From assembly GCF_963662255.1 (NCBI RefSeq), contig NC_085059.1:16337588-16401587 (forward strand): DNA of 64,000 bases, written 5' to 3'. Made by a program: the position numbers and the translations under genes. The DNA is from Cinclus cinclus. Lineage: Eukaryota > Chordata > Aves > Passeriformes > Cinclidae. This document shows positions 11,367 to 22,098 of this stretch, one piece after another. Position 1 is the first letter of the stretch. Each line of letters begins with the position of its first letter. The notes under the pieces were generated by a model. It did no database searches. It was not told the DNA's origin and saw only the letters and a program-made list of their open reading frames with translations.

Positions 11367-13714
11367 CAGAAGGGACTATGATGTTCACCTCACTAGATGT
11401 GAAATACAGATCATGTAGCTTATCATCCACAACATTTGCAGTGAGCTTCTGGTTTCTAAACAAGACCAAAGGCCTCCACTCCCTGGCCAAAATCAGAATA
11501 AACTGCTGTTCTCTTTGTAGTGCAGGGACAGGGGTTTCTAGATCTTGCTCCAAAGGTTTAAGAGCGCTGCTCTTTTGGTATGTGGGAAGTCCATTGTGTG
11601 TGTTATCTGCCTGGGAAAGATGGAGATCAATGAGATCTGTACTGCAGCCATGAAGCATGTTCAGCTTGAAGTCAGATTTTCAGGATAACTTGAAAAAATA
11701 TCGTGTTTTCTTTTTTGAGGAGAAGCTTTGAAAGAAACCTTACAATGCCATTCTCTAAGTGATGAAGTACAATTGCTGTGTAAGAAACACATGGTGGAAA
11801 AACATAAGGGGGAGAAAACTTGGCAGAAGCAACAATCCATAATTTAGAAATGATGCCGTCTTATCGCGTTCTGCAAATGTCATTCCCACCAGGAAGTTAA
11901 ATTACTGCACCAAAGCATAGGCAAAGAGAGCAGAATTATGACCCAGTCTTGCTCTCACATGGCTGGGGGTGCATTCCCTGGGCTGTGTGCACAGCTGGAT
12001 TAATGCCTGGGAGCACAGTCCTTGTGCTGTGCAGTCCTTGCACGTGTACTGCAGCACAGGGGGGTTCTGCATCTCCCACCCTGGAAACTCCGCTTTTTCC
12101 ACAGGCAGAATTATCCTTGCTCACAAGCTTTTCTTGCTTTGTCTTCCCAGATAGAAAAGATGCTGAGGTCAGATGTTTTTTTAGAATTAAGCAAGACACA
12201 ATGCAAAGTGTTTCCAAGGAGTAAAGTGATATAAACCGCTCCCGTGTGGGCAGTAACTAAAGGCTTCTTGTTGAAACATGCAAACATTTGGTGTGATTGC
12301 CTTTCCTTGGGTTCTCTGCTGCTGTAGCTGCAGTTAATTTGTGCTGCAGGAGCAATTCCCAGCTCTAAGCAAGGGATAGTTGTCCCCGGTCTTAAGTGCC
12401 AGGTATAACCAGGCATTTCCTCTTCCAAGAAATTTCGTGTACCTTTACTCCAGCAGACTCATCTGTAGCTGTCCCTCCCTGAGGTCTGACCTGCTCAGGT
12501 ATAAGCCAGTTCTAACCTTGAATGTGGCAGGATTCACCTGGGCAAGGCTGTACGTATCCAGGTTTGTGCTTGGATTTGGGAGTCTAAGCACCTTAGCTCA
12601 GCCATTGCAATGCCATTGGAGTTGCTTGGTTTTTATCCCCGAGCTGGATCACATCTGGCTGAAGAGAAACACCAGCTGTAGGGCTTAGGTCCTCCTGGAC
12701 CTGCCTCAGAATTGTGCCTTTGGGAATATTTCAAATATAGCTGCATTTTCAGGGGACAGAAAAATGTTCATGTTAAAAGTGTTTCTTAATTAACTGCATC
12801 TGAGTAAATAATTCACAGTGAATAATTAACTGATAGATTTAGCCTGTCTCTTTTTCCTCTTCTTTCTTTATTTTTTTTTTTCCTGTGCCCAAAACGTCCT
12901 TGAACAGATTGCAGGTTTCTTAACTTCCTACAGGAGTGTGTCCAATAATTTATTTGCCATTTTTATTGGGTTGTGTGGAATGGGTTCGTGGTTGCCTTAG
13001 TGAGACTTCTAAAGACAGGAACTGAAAAATAGAAATAGAGCTATTTGCAGAGAAATGTAAGCACTCATGCTAGGGGGAAGAGGAAATTTTAAGATTTAAA
13101 CACTTTTTTAATGGGAAAAGCTCCTTTCAAGGTGCTAATTCTATGCCTCTACATAACAGACAATGGCATTTCCTTTGATGGACATTTCCTAAAACATAGC
13201 AGCTGGATTCCAAACCTAAAACACATTCTTTTGGATCTTCATGGACTTTTTCCTGTCTGAAACCTCCTGGCAGAATCAAGTCCATTGCTAAACAGAGAGC
13301 CTCACCCTGTGCAGAGGCAATGCCATTATTCAGTCCAAAATAGCCCTGCAGGACAGTGTTATCCCAGAAACTGTGTGGCAGGGACAGCCAGCTGAGTCTC
13401 AGCAGGTTATTCTGTCAAGAGGGCAGGCACTTCCTTTTTAGCTGGGAAATCATCACTTTTTGGGATTTGAAACTCGCTGCCAGCTCTACTCATCTGTCTT
13501 TGTAGTGCTGCTTTTGCAGCAACATCACCCAAGTGTAGCAGCTCCTCTTGCTTGCAGACAGACAGATGCAGCTTGTTTGTCTACTGCCCATATTAGCAGA
13601 AAATTTTGCATAAATCTCTTTTGGGCACATCACAGTGAAGGGGCCCTGGAGCATAACCCAGGTGAGTGGCAGTTCTGTGTGGCTTAGGTGACACTGGGAT
13701 TTCACTTGTTGTTC
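11367..13714. other. unique non-coding DNA
   Basis: Short chance frames only. A strong donor-like CAG|GTGAGT occurs at about 13660 downstream of pyrimidine-rich AG sites, but the intervening frame has no recognisable protein. No repeats were identified apart from an 11-T run near 12870. Confidence 0.5.
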
Positions 13715-13954
13715 GGGGGAGAAGAGGAAGAGGAAGAGGAAGAGGAAGAGGAAGAGGAAGAGGAAGAGGAGAGAAGAGGAGAGAAGAGGAGAGGAGAGGA
13801 GAGGAGAGAAGAGAAGAGAAGAGAAGAGAAGAGAAGAGAAGAGAAGAGAAGAGAAGAGAAGAGAAGAGAAGAGAAGAGAAGAGAAGAGAAGAGAAGAGAA
13901 GAGAAGAGAAGAGAAGAGAAGAGAAGAGAAGAGAAGAGAAGAGAAGAGAAGAAG
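13715..13954 (+). repeat. 240-nt homopurine tract: (GAAGAG)n to (GAGAA)29
   Basis: Every base from 13715 to 13954 on the plus strand is a purine. The tract is layered: 8.3 GAAGAG hexamers (13721-13770), two GAGAAGAGGA decamers (13771-13790), a GAGGA transition (13791-13805), then 29 perfect GAGAA pentamers (13806-13950). Long homopurine-homopyrimidine mirror-type DNA is known to be able to form intramolecular triplex (H-DNA). The apparent Glu/Arg-rich and Ser/Leu-rich reading frames through it are translations of the repeat, not proteins. Homogenisation is best at the 3' end, which points to ongoing slippage there. Confidence 0.97.
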
Positions 13955-14042
13955 CAGCTGAGACACTGCAGGTTTAGTGATGCCTCTGGGTTGTTGTAAA
14001 AATGGGGAAAAAGAAAGTGAGACAACAAAATGCTCACATTTA

Positions 14043-14058
14043 GGGGGTGGGTGGGTGG
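14043..14058 (+). repeat. near-G-quadruplex G-run cluster
   Basis: The plus strand reads G5-T-G3-T-G3-T-G2. It is one guanine short of a canonical four-tract G3 quadruplex, though a two-tetrad or bulged form is possible. It sits between the homopurine tract and the CATCC array, 12 bases before the latter. Confidence 0.6.
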
Positions 14059-14070
14059 CAGCAGATCTCC

Positions 14071-14154
14071 CATCCCATCCCATCCCATCCCATCCCATCC
14101 CATCCCATCCCATCCCATCCCATCCCATCCCATCCCATCCCATCCCATCCCATC
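14071..14154 (-). repeat. (CATCC)16.8 / (GGGAT)n pentanucleotide array
   Basis: Sixteen full CATCC units plus a partial one, without interruption. The minus strand is a run of GGG triplets separated by two bases (AT), so any four consecutive units meet the canonical G3-N(1-7) quadruplex rule, and about four quadruplexes could form side by side. The Met-Gly-Trp-Asp repeat frames on the minus strand are simply this array translated. It lies 116 bp from the homopurine tract. Confidence 0.97.
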
Positions 14155-14984
14155 GCTTTGGAATGGTAAAAAGCTGCTTCTGAATTCCTAGAGAGGAACA
14201 TTTTCACGCCTTGTGACAGGGCTGCAGGCAGACTTGATCCCAGCTTCAGCCCTCTGAGCTCTGGCTTGGAACAATACAGGCAAAAATGCCCCAAAGCTGA
14301 AGTGCTCCTTGATGGATTAGCATAACAGGAGGATAAAATAAAGCAGATCATTTGCAGCTGCTTCATGCACCATGTCTGGGGCAGGGAGTTTCAGCATCCT
14401 GCTGGAGATATCAGCCCCTGTAGCATCCTGTGGATGCTAAGAGGAAAGGCTCAGCCATGTGGGTTAATGAATGTTGCTTCTCACACAGGAAAACCAACAG
14501 AGAACAGCATATGGACTCTGTGACAGGAGTGACTGTAGGGTGCTGGACTCCACTGATTTGATAGTTTTCTTTACATCCTCCTTAGCTGTAAAATTCTAAT
14601 AAAGAAGAAAGAGGCCATTATATTAATGGCATTATAGGGATTGCAGCGTGATCTCCAGGACTCATGGGGATTCCTCTGATGTCCAGAATAAATTCTCTTC
14701 TATTCTAATGACCATAAACGACCTCTCTCCAAACCTGGTATTGATGAAATAGCTTTAATGTTTCAACATCAATGCTCCAAGCTTTGCTGAACAGTGACAT
14801 CAATCTGATATTGCAGAGCACATGGGGAAGAACAGCCAAAAAATACGCTGGCACTTATGAAGTTATGCAGCTTTCTAGCCTGACAGCCTTCATGCTATTT
14901 TCCTACCAAGTGGAAACACGTCGTGGGATACAAATGACAGAGATTTTCCCTTAAAGCATGATGGAAGGAATTCAGATGGGGTTG

Positions 14985-15270
14985 GAAACTGCGTATAATT
15001 TCAAAGGAAACAATGTAAAAAGAGGAAGTTTTTTAAAAGTTGGCGTACCTGTCCTCCTGTGTTTGCTTCTGCCAGGTTACAATCTATTTTCTTTTTCCCA
15101 GCAAACGTTTTTGATTACTTAGCATATCTTAATTAATATGCAAACACAGACATGGATTTTCACAGCGTAAAAGCAGAGCCATTGGCAGATTTATGATTTT
15201 AATCAGGTCAGCCTTAGCTGATATACAGTAAGAAATAATTAGCTGGCTGTACACAGAATTGCATTGTACC
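14985..15270. promoter_or_regulatory. candidate non-coding regulatory element with POU/homeodomain-like motif
   Basis: TAATTAATATGCAAAC (15130-15145) joins a paired homeodomain core (TAATTA) to an octamer-like ATGCAAA, a combination characteristic of POU and homeobox factor sites. Nearby are TTTGATTACTTAG, TTTTAATCAGG and AATAATTAGC. The block is AT-rich and free of repeats. The call rests on motif grammar alone. Confidence 0.25.
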
Positions 15271-16339
15271 TAGCCCCTAGGAGTCAGCTTTTCCTGACAC
15301 TTCAGCCCCCTGCTGACGTGGTTTTCTTAGCATTCCTTCTGGTCTCCAAAGAGGAGCATGTAGTAGTTTGCCACCTCTGAGGTCATTGTCTTCAATTCTT
15401 AACTAAGGGTAGGTTGGTCATTTGCAGGCCTTAGGATATTCTGTACTATAGGGGTCTGGTATAGAACTGGCTGAAAGACTGAATTAGGGGGTTGATCAGT
15501 CATCACAGTGGCCAAAAGAACTGCCCAGGAAAATCTCTTCCTAGGTACTCCAGAGCAGCTCTTGCTCTCTGCTTTGGTGCTTTTCTGATGCCACCAATGC
15601 ATTGCAAATGCATCTACACATTTTTTAAGTACACCTAGGGGCTCAGAGAAGTGTAATGTAAACCAGTTAGGACATACTGGTATTGACTGGTCTGAACTGG
15701 ACCCCAGCCTTTCAGAAACTGGGGCACAGATCCAGGCTTCCCTCAGAAAGGGAAATTCTGCAGTTACACAGTGAGTGACTATTTGCTTCACTCCTCTCAC
15801 AAAATCCCAGCTGTACCATTGTCTCTGGAAACCAGTTAGGCTGCTGTGAAAAGAGGGGTTTTGGTCACAAGGTTATCAGTTTAATCAGTTTTATCTGTGT
15901 ACTTTGTGTGCCTGGCACCACCACTGTAGCTGCTGGACATTTTATGTCACCCTGCACCACGTCAAGTGTAAATGCTGTTGGTATGTGGCTCTTACCTGTT
16001 ACCTCCATCCTAACGTGGGAAGTTGGCAAAGTACTGAAACTTGTCTGGAATCCTGAGTTTCATTAACCCTTTGTGAAAATCCATAAGCATCTTGTGTTGG
16101 AGCCCAGACAGAGGACATGGTTTCTAATGTTGCTTCTCTAATTGATGTATCTGGCACCAGCCAACTGACATCTAAACATTTGTACAGATGTGAGGCTCTG
16201 TCTAGACTAGATAATTGCTTCCCCTTTTGGCTTTGATTTCCCCGGTTGCCAAGCTGGGTAACATTTAACCTTGACTTCTGGAGGCACAGCCACTGCCCAA
16301 GCCCTCCTAACAAGGAGCCATCCAGCAAGTTGACATGAC

Positions 16340-16700
16340 AAGACCACGTTAATCTGGATCCTCTGCCTGTGAAGCTGCTCACTCTGCAGCTGCATTAATC
16401 CTCTTTCTGTCCATACATCTTAATTCACCCTCAGAGCATGGCTAAGTTCTTTTGTTAATTGTTTTCTCCCTGCCTCCCCCCGTGAAGAGAAGTTCATTCT
16501 GTGAACAACACCGATGCAGCAGGTTAATAACTATTGATGTCCCCACGTTAATAACAGTCCTGCTGCCTGTGAATCTGAGCCTCCCCCTCAAGAGGTGCTG
16601 GACACGACCTACTTAATCATTACATCTCCCTGACCATGGATCTCAGCTCACCCTGTGAAATGTTAATCATTCTGACTGGCTAATCACGACCATTTCTCAC
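16340..16700. promoter_or_regulatory. cluster of GTTAAT/TTAATCAT sites, candidate enhancer
   Basis: In 360 bp there are CGTTAAT (16347), GCATTAATCC (about 16392), TGTTAATTG (about 16453), GGTTAATAAC (16522-16531), CGTTAATAAC (about 16546-16555), TTAATCAT (16613-16620 and again 16663-16670) and TAATCACG (about 16681). GTTAAT is the half-site of HNF1-type POU-homeodomain factors, and TAATC is a bicoid/OTX-like core. The same octamer recurs 50 bp apart. No complete HNF1 palindrome is present, so the responsible factor is not determined. Confidence 0.3.
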
Positions 16701-17038
16701 TGTCCAAGGGTGTGAGTTCAGCCTAGAACAGCTCCAGTGTCCTTGTTACTCCTTGCAATCTCTTACTGCTCACAGGCTGCAAAGGACAGGGATGTCTCTG
16801 CTGATCACTTCAATCCCTCGCTGCTCGGAGGCTGAGGAGCTCCCAGTGCTGTCTGAGCCATGCCCAAGGCACTTTATTCTCCTTCCATCCCAGTTCTGAG
16901 CCACTGCAAATCCTCTTCAATAGCAAAGTTTCCCTGGCAGCTGCCTCGGTGCAACCAGCTGTGTGCCACCACCCCAGGGCTGAGCTGCAGAGTGTGTTTG
17001 CCTGCAGAGCAGCCCAGCTCTGTGGGTTGGATTCACTG

Positions 17039-17438
17039 AATTCACAGAATCACTAGGTTGGAAGAGATCTTCAAGATCATCGAGTCCAATCCATGCCCTA
17101 ACACCTCAACTAGACCATGGCACCGAGTGCCACATCCAGTCTTTTTTTAAACACATAGGGATGGTGACTCCACCACCTCCCCAGGCAGACAATTCCAGTA
17201 CTTGATCACTCTTCTTATAAAAAAAAACTTTTTCCTAATACCCAACCAATATTTCCCTTGGCACAGCTTAAGGCTCTGTCCTCTCGTTCTGTCAGCTGCT
17301 GTTTGGAGAAAGAGACCAACCCCACCTGACTGCAAACACCTTGCAAGAAATTCTAGAGAGTGAGAAGGTCAGCCCTGAGTCTCCTTTTCTCCAGGCTGAA
17401 CAGCCCCAGCTCCCTCAGCCGTTCCTCACTGGGCTGAT
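17039..17438 (-). mobile_element. CR1 LINE fragment, 5'-truncated, minus strand
   Basis: Read on the minus strand this is the 3' end of a chicken-repeat-1-type LINE. It starts with the last codons of ORF2 (about 17438-17350, reading [20 protein letters not shown] without a stop) and continues through the 3' untranslated region with its conserved 'dominant-negative-looking' GGTGGTGGAGTCACCATCCC segment. It ends at the terminal octamer repeat ATTCTGTGA-ATTCAGTG (17039-17046 and just before). CR1 elements have no poly(A) tail and are usually severely 5'-truncated, which fits a copy of about 400 bp. The coding remnant is still open, so this is a moderately young copy. It is not mobile because it lacks endonuclease and reverse transcriptase. 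Confidence 0.9.
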
Positions 17439-20400
17439 GCTGAGCTCCTGAAAGGTGAGCTGCGAGCACAGGGATAAGCATTAACTCAGTGAGACATTTC
17501 AGCTCCTTCTGCTGGGCTGCCCCGCTGTGCTGCCTAGGTCTGATAGGACTGTAGAACTACATAGGTGTTGATGTGGTGCCACACGCTGCTCCTTATGCTG
17601 GCTCCAGCATGGGGCCCGGTGCTTTTAATGAACATTTACAGCTGTTAATGCCTCCGCCTTCACCAGCCGGGATCACTGTGGGAGCTGGATGGACATGGAG
17701 AAGGAAGATCAATCACAACTTCAGGGCACTGTAAAGTCCCAGCACTCTCCTACCTGCGCCTGCAGGATGTGGTGGTGATTGGAGCCTGGAAAGGGCATCA
17801 GGGAGCTGTTGAAACCACGCAGATTGCAGAAGACATTTCGTGAACTCAAGCCCGTGTCTTCAATGCAGACACACAATTGCGGTGAGGGCTCTGGAACTGC
17901 GTGTAGTATTTGAACACGAAACCAGGCTCGCTGTCAGCAGGCTTCCCCCACGCGCTCTGCACAGCTCCTGGAAGTGCTGCTGCTCTCTGGAAACCAGTTA
18001 CCTTCAGCTGCAAGAAGAACTGAGCAGCAGCTTTGAAGGAATCTGCTGAAAGCAGCTTTGTGAGCCAGAGGGGTAGAAGTAACAGCATGAAGCAAAATCT
18101 GAAAGGAGCCAACCTCCTTCTTCAGAGAGCCCCAGAGCCAGTCTCAGCAGCATCCTTGGAGGCAGAGTTCATCTTTCCTGCTCAATCCCAAGTGCTGCCC
18201 TTTTCCCAGACACCTGGGCAGCTCACTGCAGTTTTATTAGGTGGCACACTAAACTTGTTGTCAAGTTCTTGTTTAATTTTTCAATTTATTTTTCCCCTCT
18301 CATCCTCAGATTGGTTTTGGAGTTTAATTTAATAATCAGGCAGTTAGTTTGATTAAAAGTGGCTTATGTTTTGTTGTGGCAGAGGCAGACTCAGAGGCAT
18401 TTAATGTATGTGCTTTGAGAATAAAAACTGTCACTCTTGGGTGCAGTGGTAAATAACTTTTTCCCCCAGCAAAATACTGGAAGTTCTTTCATGCAGGTGA
18501 TTTTATGTTTCATGAAGATGCAAGGGAAAGGGAAAACTGGTTTTCTGGAAAGCAAGAAAGAGAAAGGTGGAGGGAGGGTGATTTATACCTAGTATAACTA
18601 ATTAAAATAAAGCAAACTCTGAAAAGGTGAGACTAAATGCAGCAGAAATGTTGAATTAAAGGGACAGCAGTTAACAAAGACTGATCTTGAAGAGGTTTAT
18701 GAAGATATTTCTCACTGGTGTAATTGGAGGAGTATGAAAAACCAGTGCTGCTGCTTTTGTACAGTACCAGGAATGAAGGGAGCAGACACATCCTTTTATT
18801 TGCTCATGTTAGGCTGTCTGGTTGAGGTTGTTAGAGCAGATGAGAGGAGCTGAAGCTTCCATAGCCCTTCCTGGGTAATGAGAAGTGACAGCCCCCCAGC
18901 CCCTGAGCTGCTGCTCTGCAAAGGGAGGCAGGTAAATAGACCAAATTTTAGTCATTGTTTGTAAACATCTCATTTGCAAACACAAAGTGGTTTTTTAGGA
19001 CTTCACTTCTGGGATGCCCTGAGCACACAGCTCCCAGTCTCTTCCTTCTCTGATTAGCTCTGGAGTGAAGCAGCCCAGCCTCAGGCCCCCAGACAGCTCC
19101 ATCCCTTCACACAGATTTAAAACATCTCCATCTCTGCAGCAGATACATTGCATGGGCAAGGAAGTCACATTTTTTAAAGGAGTTCAGGAACAGAAATCTC
19201 ATTCTTAAAGATAATTTCAGCCATGTCTGCACTGCTGTAAAGCCCAAGACTAGGAGCCAGCCTGCTGTTTATACTCACCTTAAATCTTAAAGTGTAAGCT
19301 TTTAAATGCTGTGGGGATTTTTAACCAGACCAACAAGCTTTCTCCAAGCCAAGATCAGAGCACACTGACTATATTTACCACGTGTAATGCATTTTAAGGA
19401 CAGTGACAAAAACACTTATCTCAAGAAACGTGAAAGCTGAAAAGAAGAAAAGGCAGCAGGGACATAAAGTATGAACTACCAGAGCTTTTCTCGTAAGCCT
19501 AGCTATATGAGAAATGGAAATATTGAAGTTTCTAGTTTGGGTGGGTTGCTCTGGATAGCCCCTTGGAGAACTACAGTAACCAGACTGGTGTAGCACCAGG
19601 AGAAGGTATGAAGTGATCCTGTTAGTGTCATTAGGATTTGTTCTGTGGAATCACCAGTATTCATCCTCTGGTGTATATGCTGCAGCTTTTCTTGTGCTGC
19701 TGTATTTGTATCCCACACCTGACAGGTGGCTCTGGTTTGCTGAGGTTTTTCTAGTAAAAATTACTCTGTGATTCAGGATCTCTTAGTGCTGTAGATGTGA
19801 TAATTCGGGTGTGATAACTTCTCAGCCCTCTCTGGGGTTATCTTGTGAAATCTGTTAAGCCATGTGTTTCTGACTCTGTTCATGGACTCCTCAAGATAAG
19901 GGCTCCTTGGCATTTATTTCAAAAGTAAATGTTTATTTATTATCAATAGTTTAGACTCACCAAATGCTGGCATTTTGAACTTGCAAATAGCTCTGACTAG
20001 CAAACATTTGTATGTTGACCATCTAATTCTCATGGTTTTAGAGGGAAAGCCAAGTGTGCTACTTAATCCAGTCCCCACAATTTCCTCCATCTGAAACCTT
20101 GAAGTAGTTCAAAATCAAGAGATAAAATAAAACAGAGGATCTTTTGGCTTAAGAGACTAGAAGGATTTTCTCCAGCTTCCTGACACTGCTCCAGGATTTG
20201 ACTCCACAATACCCTGGACCTTTTCCTTCTTAATAGAGAGACTTCCCAAGCTATGAAATTCTGTTCTTCCCCTCGTCCCTGAGAGCTCTGCAGACACATA
20301 GCACCAGCACCAGGTCCTGCCTTCCAGAGGGTCTCACTGCTCAGCACCACCTCAGACCCATCCCTTCCCCAGCCCATCCCATCCCAGATTCACACCCAGT

Positions 20401-22017
20401 GCAGGCTCCCTACTCAAATTTCAGCTCTTCCAACTCACCAAATCTTCTTTCTAAGAGGGACATGATAAAATAATGAGGAAAATGTCATTTGTGCAGGTCT
20501 GCCCCTGCTCATTTCCTAGTCTCGGACTTCTTAGGGGAAAAAAAACCTGCAAAAGAAAGGGAAAGTCACCATCAGCAGGGTTGTCTGTAACAAATATATT
20601 TAGGACATTGGTGCAAGTGAAAATGAGGAGCCTCTTGGGGAAAATACAGACTTTATTTTGATTTTATATAAAAACTCTCATAGTCTGTGTTTGCTTGGAT
20701 TTGCAAAGGCCTCTGCTAAATTACTTTAAAAGAAAATTTAATTTCCAAGCCAAATGATCTGTTGGGACGAATAATTTTCATGATTTTGAATGGATTTTTT
20801 CCAGGAGAAAATCTGGCCCATCTTGCTGAACCAAATCACAACTTGGACTGTGGGCCTGGAAGCAGGATACATTTGGATGTTTTAACCTCCAGTGAATAGC
20901 AAATAGAGGATGCTGATGTCATGCAGTGCAAAATAAAATAAAACAATATGTGTAATGAGCTGATTTAAAATGCAGCTTTGAAAAAAAAATCACTTTCCAT
21001 TTTCTCACAATCCATCAGGGCATCAATAGGTCTTTTATGGCTTCAGCACATTGTTATTAATAGTGCAGAAAAATGCAAATCATAGGCTTATAGGGGCTCC
21101 ATAAGCTTCCTGAGGATATTCCAGGAAAAGTTAAATGTGGGTTAGATGTGCAGTGGCACAAGGGAAGAGAGGGCAGGGTGGGAAGCACCCCCATGAGCCC
21201 TGGGCAACCTGGAGATACCCAGATTTTGTCAGAAATTGTTACACCCATGAATTAACTTAATCCAGTGAAGCTCCACGGGGGTTTCCTAATTCATTATGAT
21301 GAGTAGCTTTGAATAAATTTGAGGTAATTCATCTCCAAAGAGAATAAGATGAATTCCAGTACAGCCATTCCTAACCAGAACTTCCACTGGCCACGATTCT
21401 GGTTAATACTTTCAAGGGATGGATTTCAAAAATCAATTTGGATTTGCTGTCTTGAGGGCTCCTGTGTGTGGAAGTCCTGATATCTGTCACTATGTCCACA
21501 CAGCCTTAAAAAAGTCATAATTGCCAGTGGTGTCCTGTCCCTACATTTCCTGCAGCTGATCAGTAAATACTGCACCTATCCATCTTCCACCCAGTGAGAT
21601 TGGTGTGTTTTACTTTTGGCTTTTGAATGCCATTCAAAGTTCATTACAAAAACATTATAAAATAGATCCTTGTTTTGTTCCTGATGTCTGATCTTCTTTT
21701 GAGCCACAGCAGCTACCCATGCAATGGTTATGGTGCATTCTGACCTTGAGGTCTCTGGTGATTACTAACCTATTTATAAGGAGTACTATGGACTGCAGGA
21801 GAGTTTTGTAGCCTTTTAGATGTTTCTCTGAATGCTTCAATTTAAGGCCCATTAAAAGAGATTAAAGAAACTTTCTGGTCTCCTTCAGATTCTGGTTGTT
21901 TTCATTAGTCAACACAGTATAAAAACACAGCTACATTTTTCAATATTAATGATCAGCTGTAAAAACCTGTCATAACATTTTTAGAGCACTATAACTAATC
22001 TTTTTATTATCAAGTTT
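17439..22017. other. unique non-coding DNA
   Basis: No recognisable gene, RNA or transposon. GC is somewhat higher at 17440-18100 and lower afterwards. Minus-strand frames at 20063-20377 and 18112-17846 are compositionally ordinary and lack domains. AT-rich, TAAT-containing stretches at 18240-18360 and 20660-20800 might be conserved non-coding DNA. Confidence 0.5.
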
Positions 22018-22098
22018 GTTTGCATCAAATATGGTTTGCATCAATATGTACAAATGTATGTATTGCTTGTACATTGTACAAACAATGGTTTGCATCAA
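22018..22098 (+). repeat. three copies of GTTTGCATCAA
   Basis: The 11-mer GTTTGCATCAA occurs at 22018-22028, 22034-22044 and 22088-22098. The second and third copies are extended on the left (ATGGTTTGCATCAA, plus a following CTATGTA or TATGTA). TTTGCAT is the core of the POU octamer. A palindromic GTACATTGTAC lies between copies two and three. This could be a degenerate tandem duplication or clustered binding sites. Confidence 0.65.

Larger units (their letters stand above)
14155..17038. other. unique non-coding DNA rich in TTAAT motifs
   Basis: No gene recognised. A 7-bp inverted repeat GCCATTA / TAATGGC with a 3-nt loop lies at 14614-14630. A 133-codon minus-strand frame at 15399-15800 has no recognisable domain. 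The two motif-rich patches are listed separately. Confidence 0.5.

Noticed and set aside
11367..11658. Possible minus-strand processed pseudogene ending in the 17-A/T tract
   Set aside because: No poly(A) signal next to the tract, no target-site duplication found, and the 144-codon frame is unrecognised.
13515..13662. Possible exon ending in a perfect CAG|GTGAGT donor
   Set aside because: The frame between plausible acceptors and this donor shows no recognisable protein. Isolated strong donor sites are common by chance.
13490..14366. Long frames with Glu/Arg, Ser/Leu or Met-Gly-Trp-Asp repeats
   Set aside because: They are translations of the GAGAA and CATCC microsatellites.
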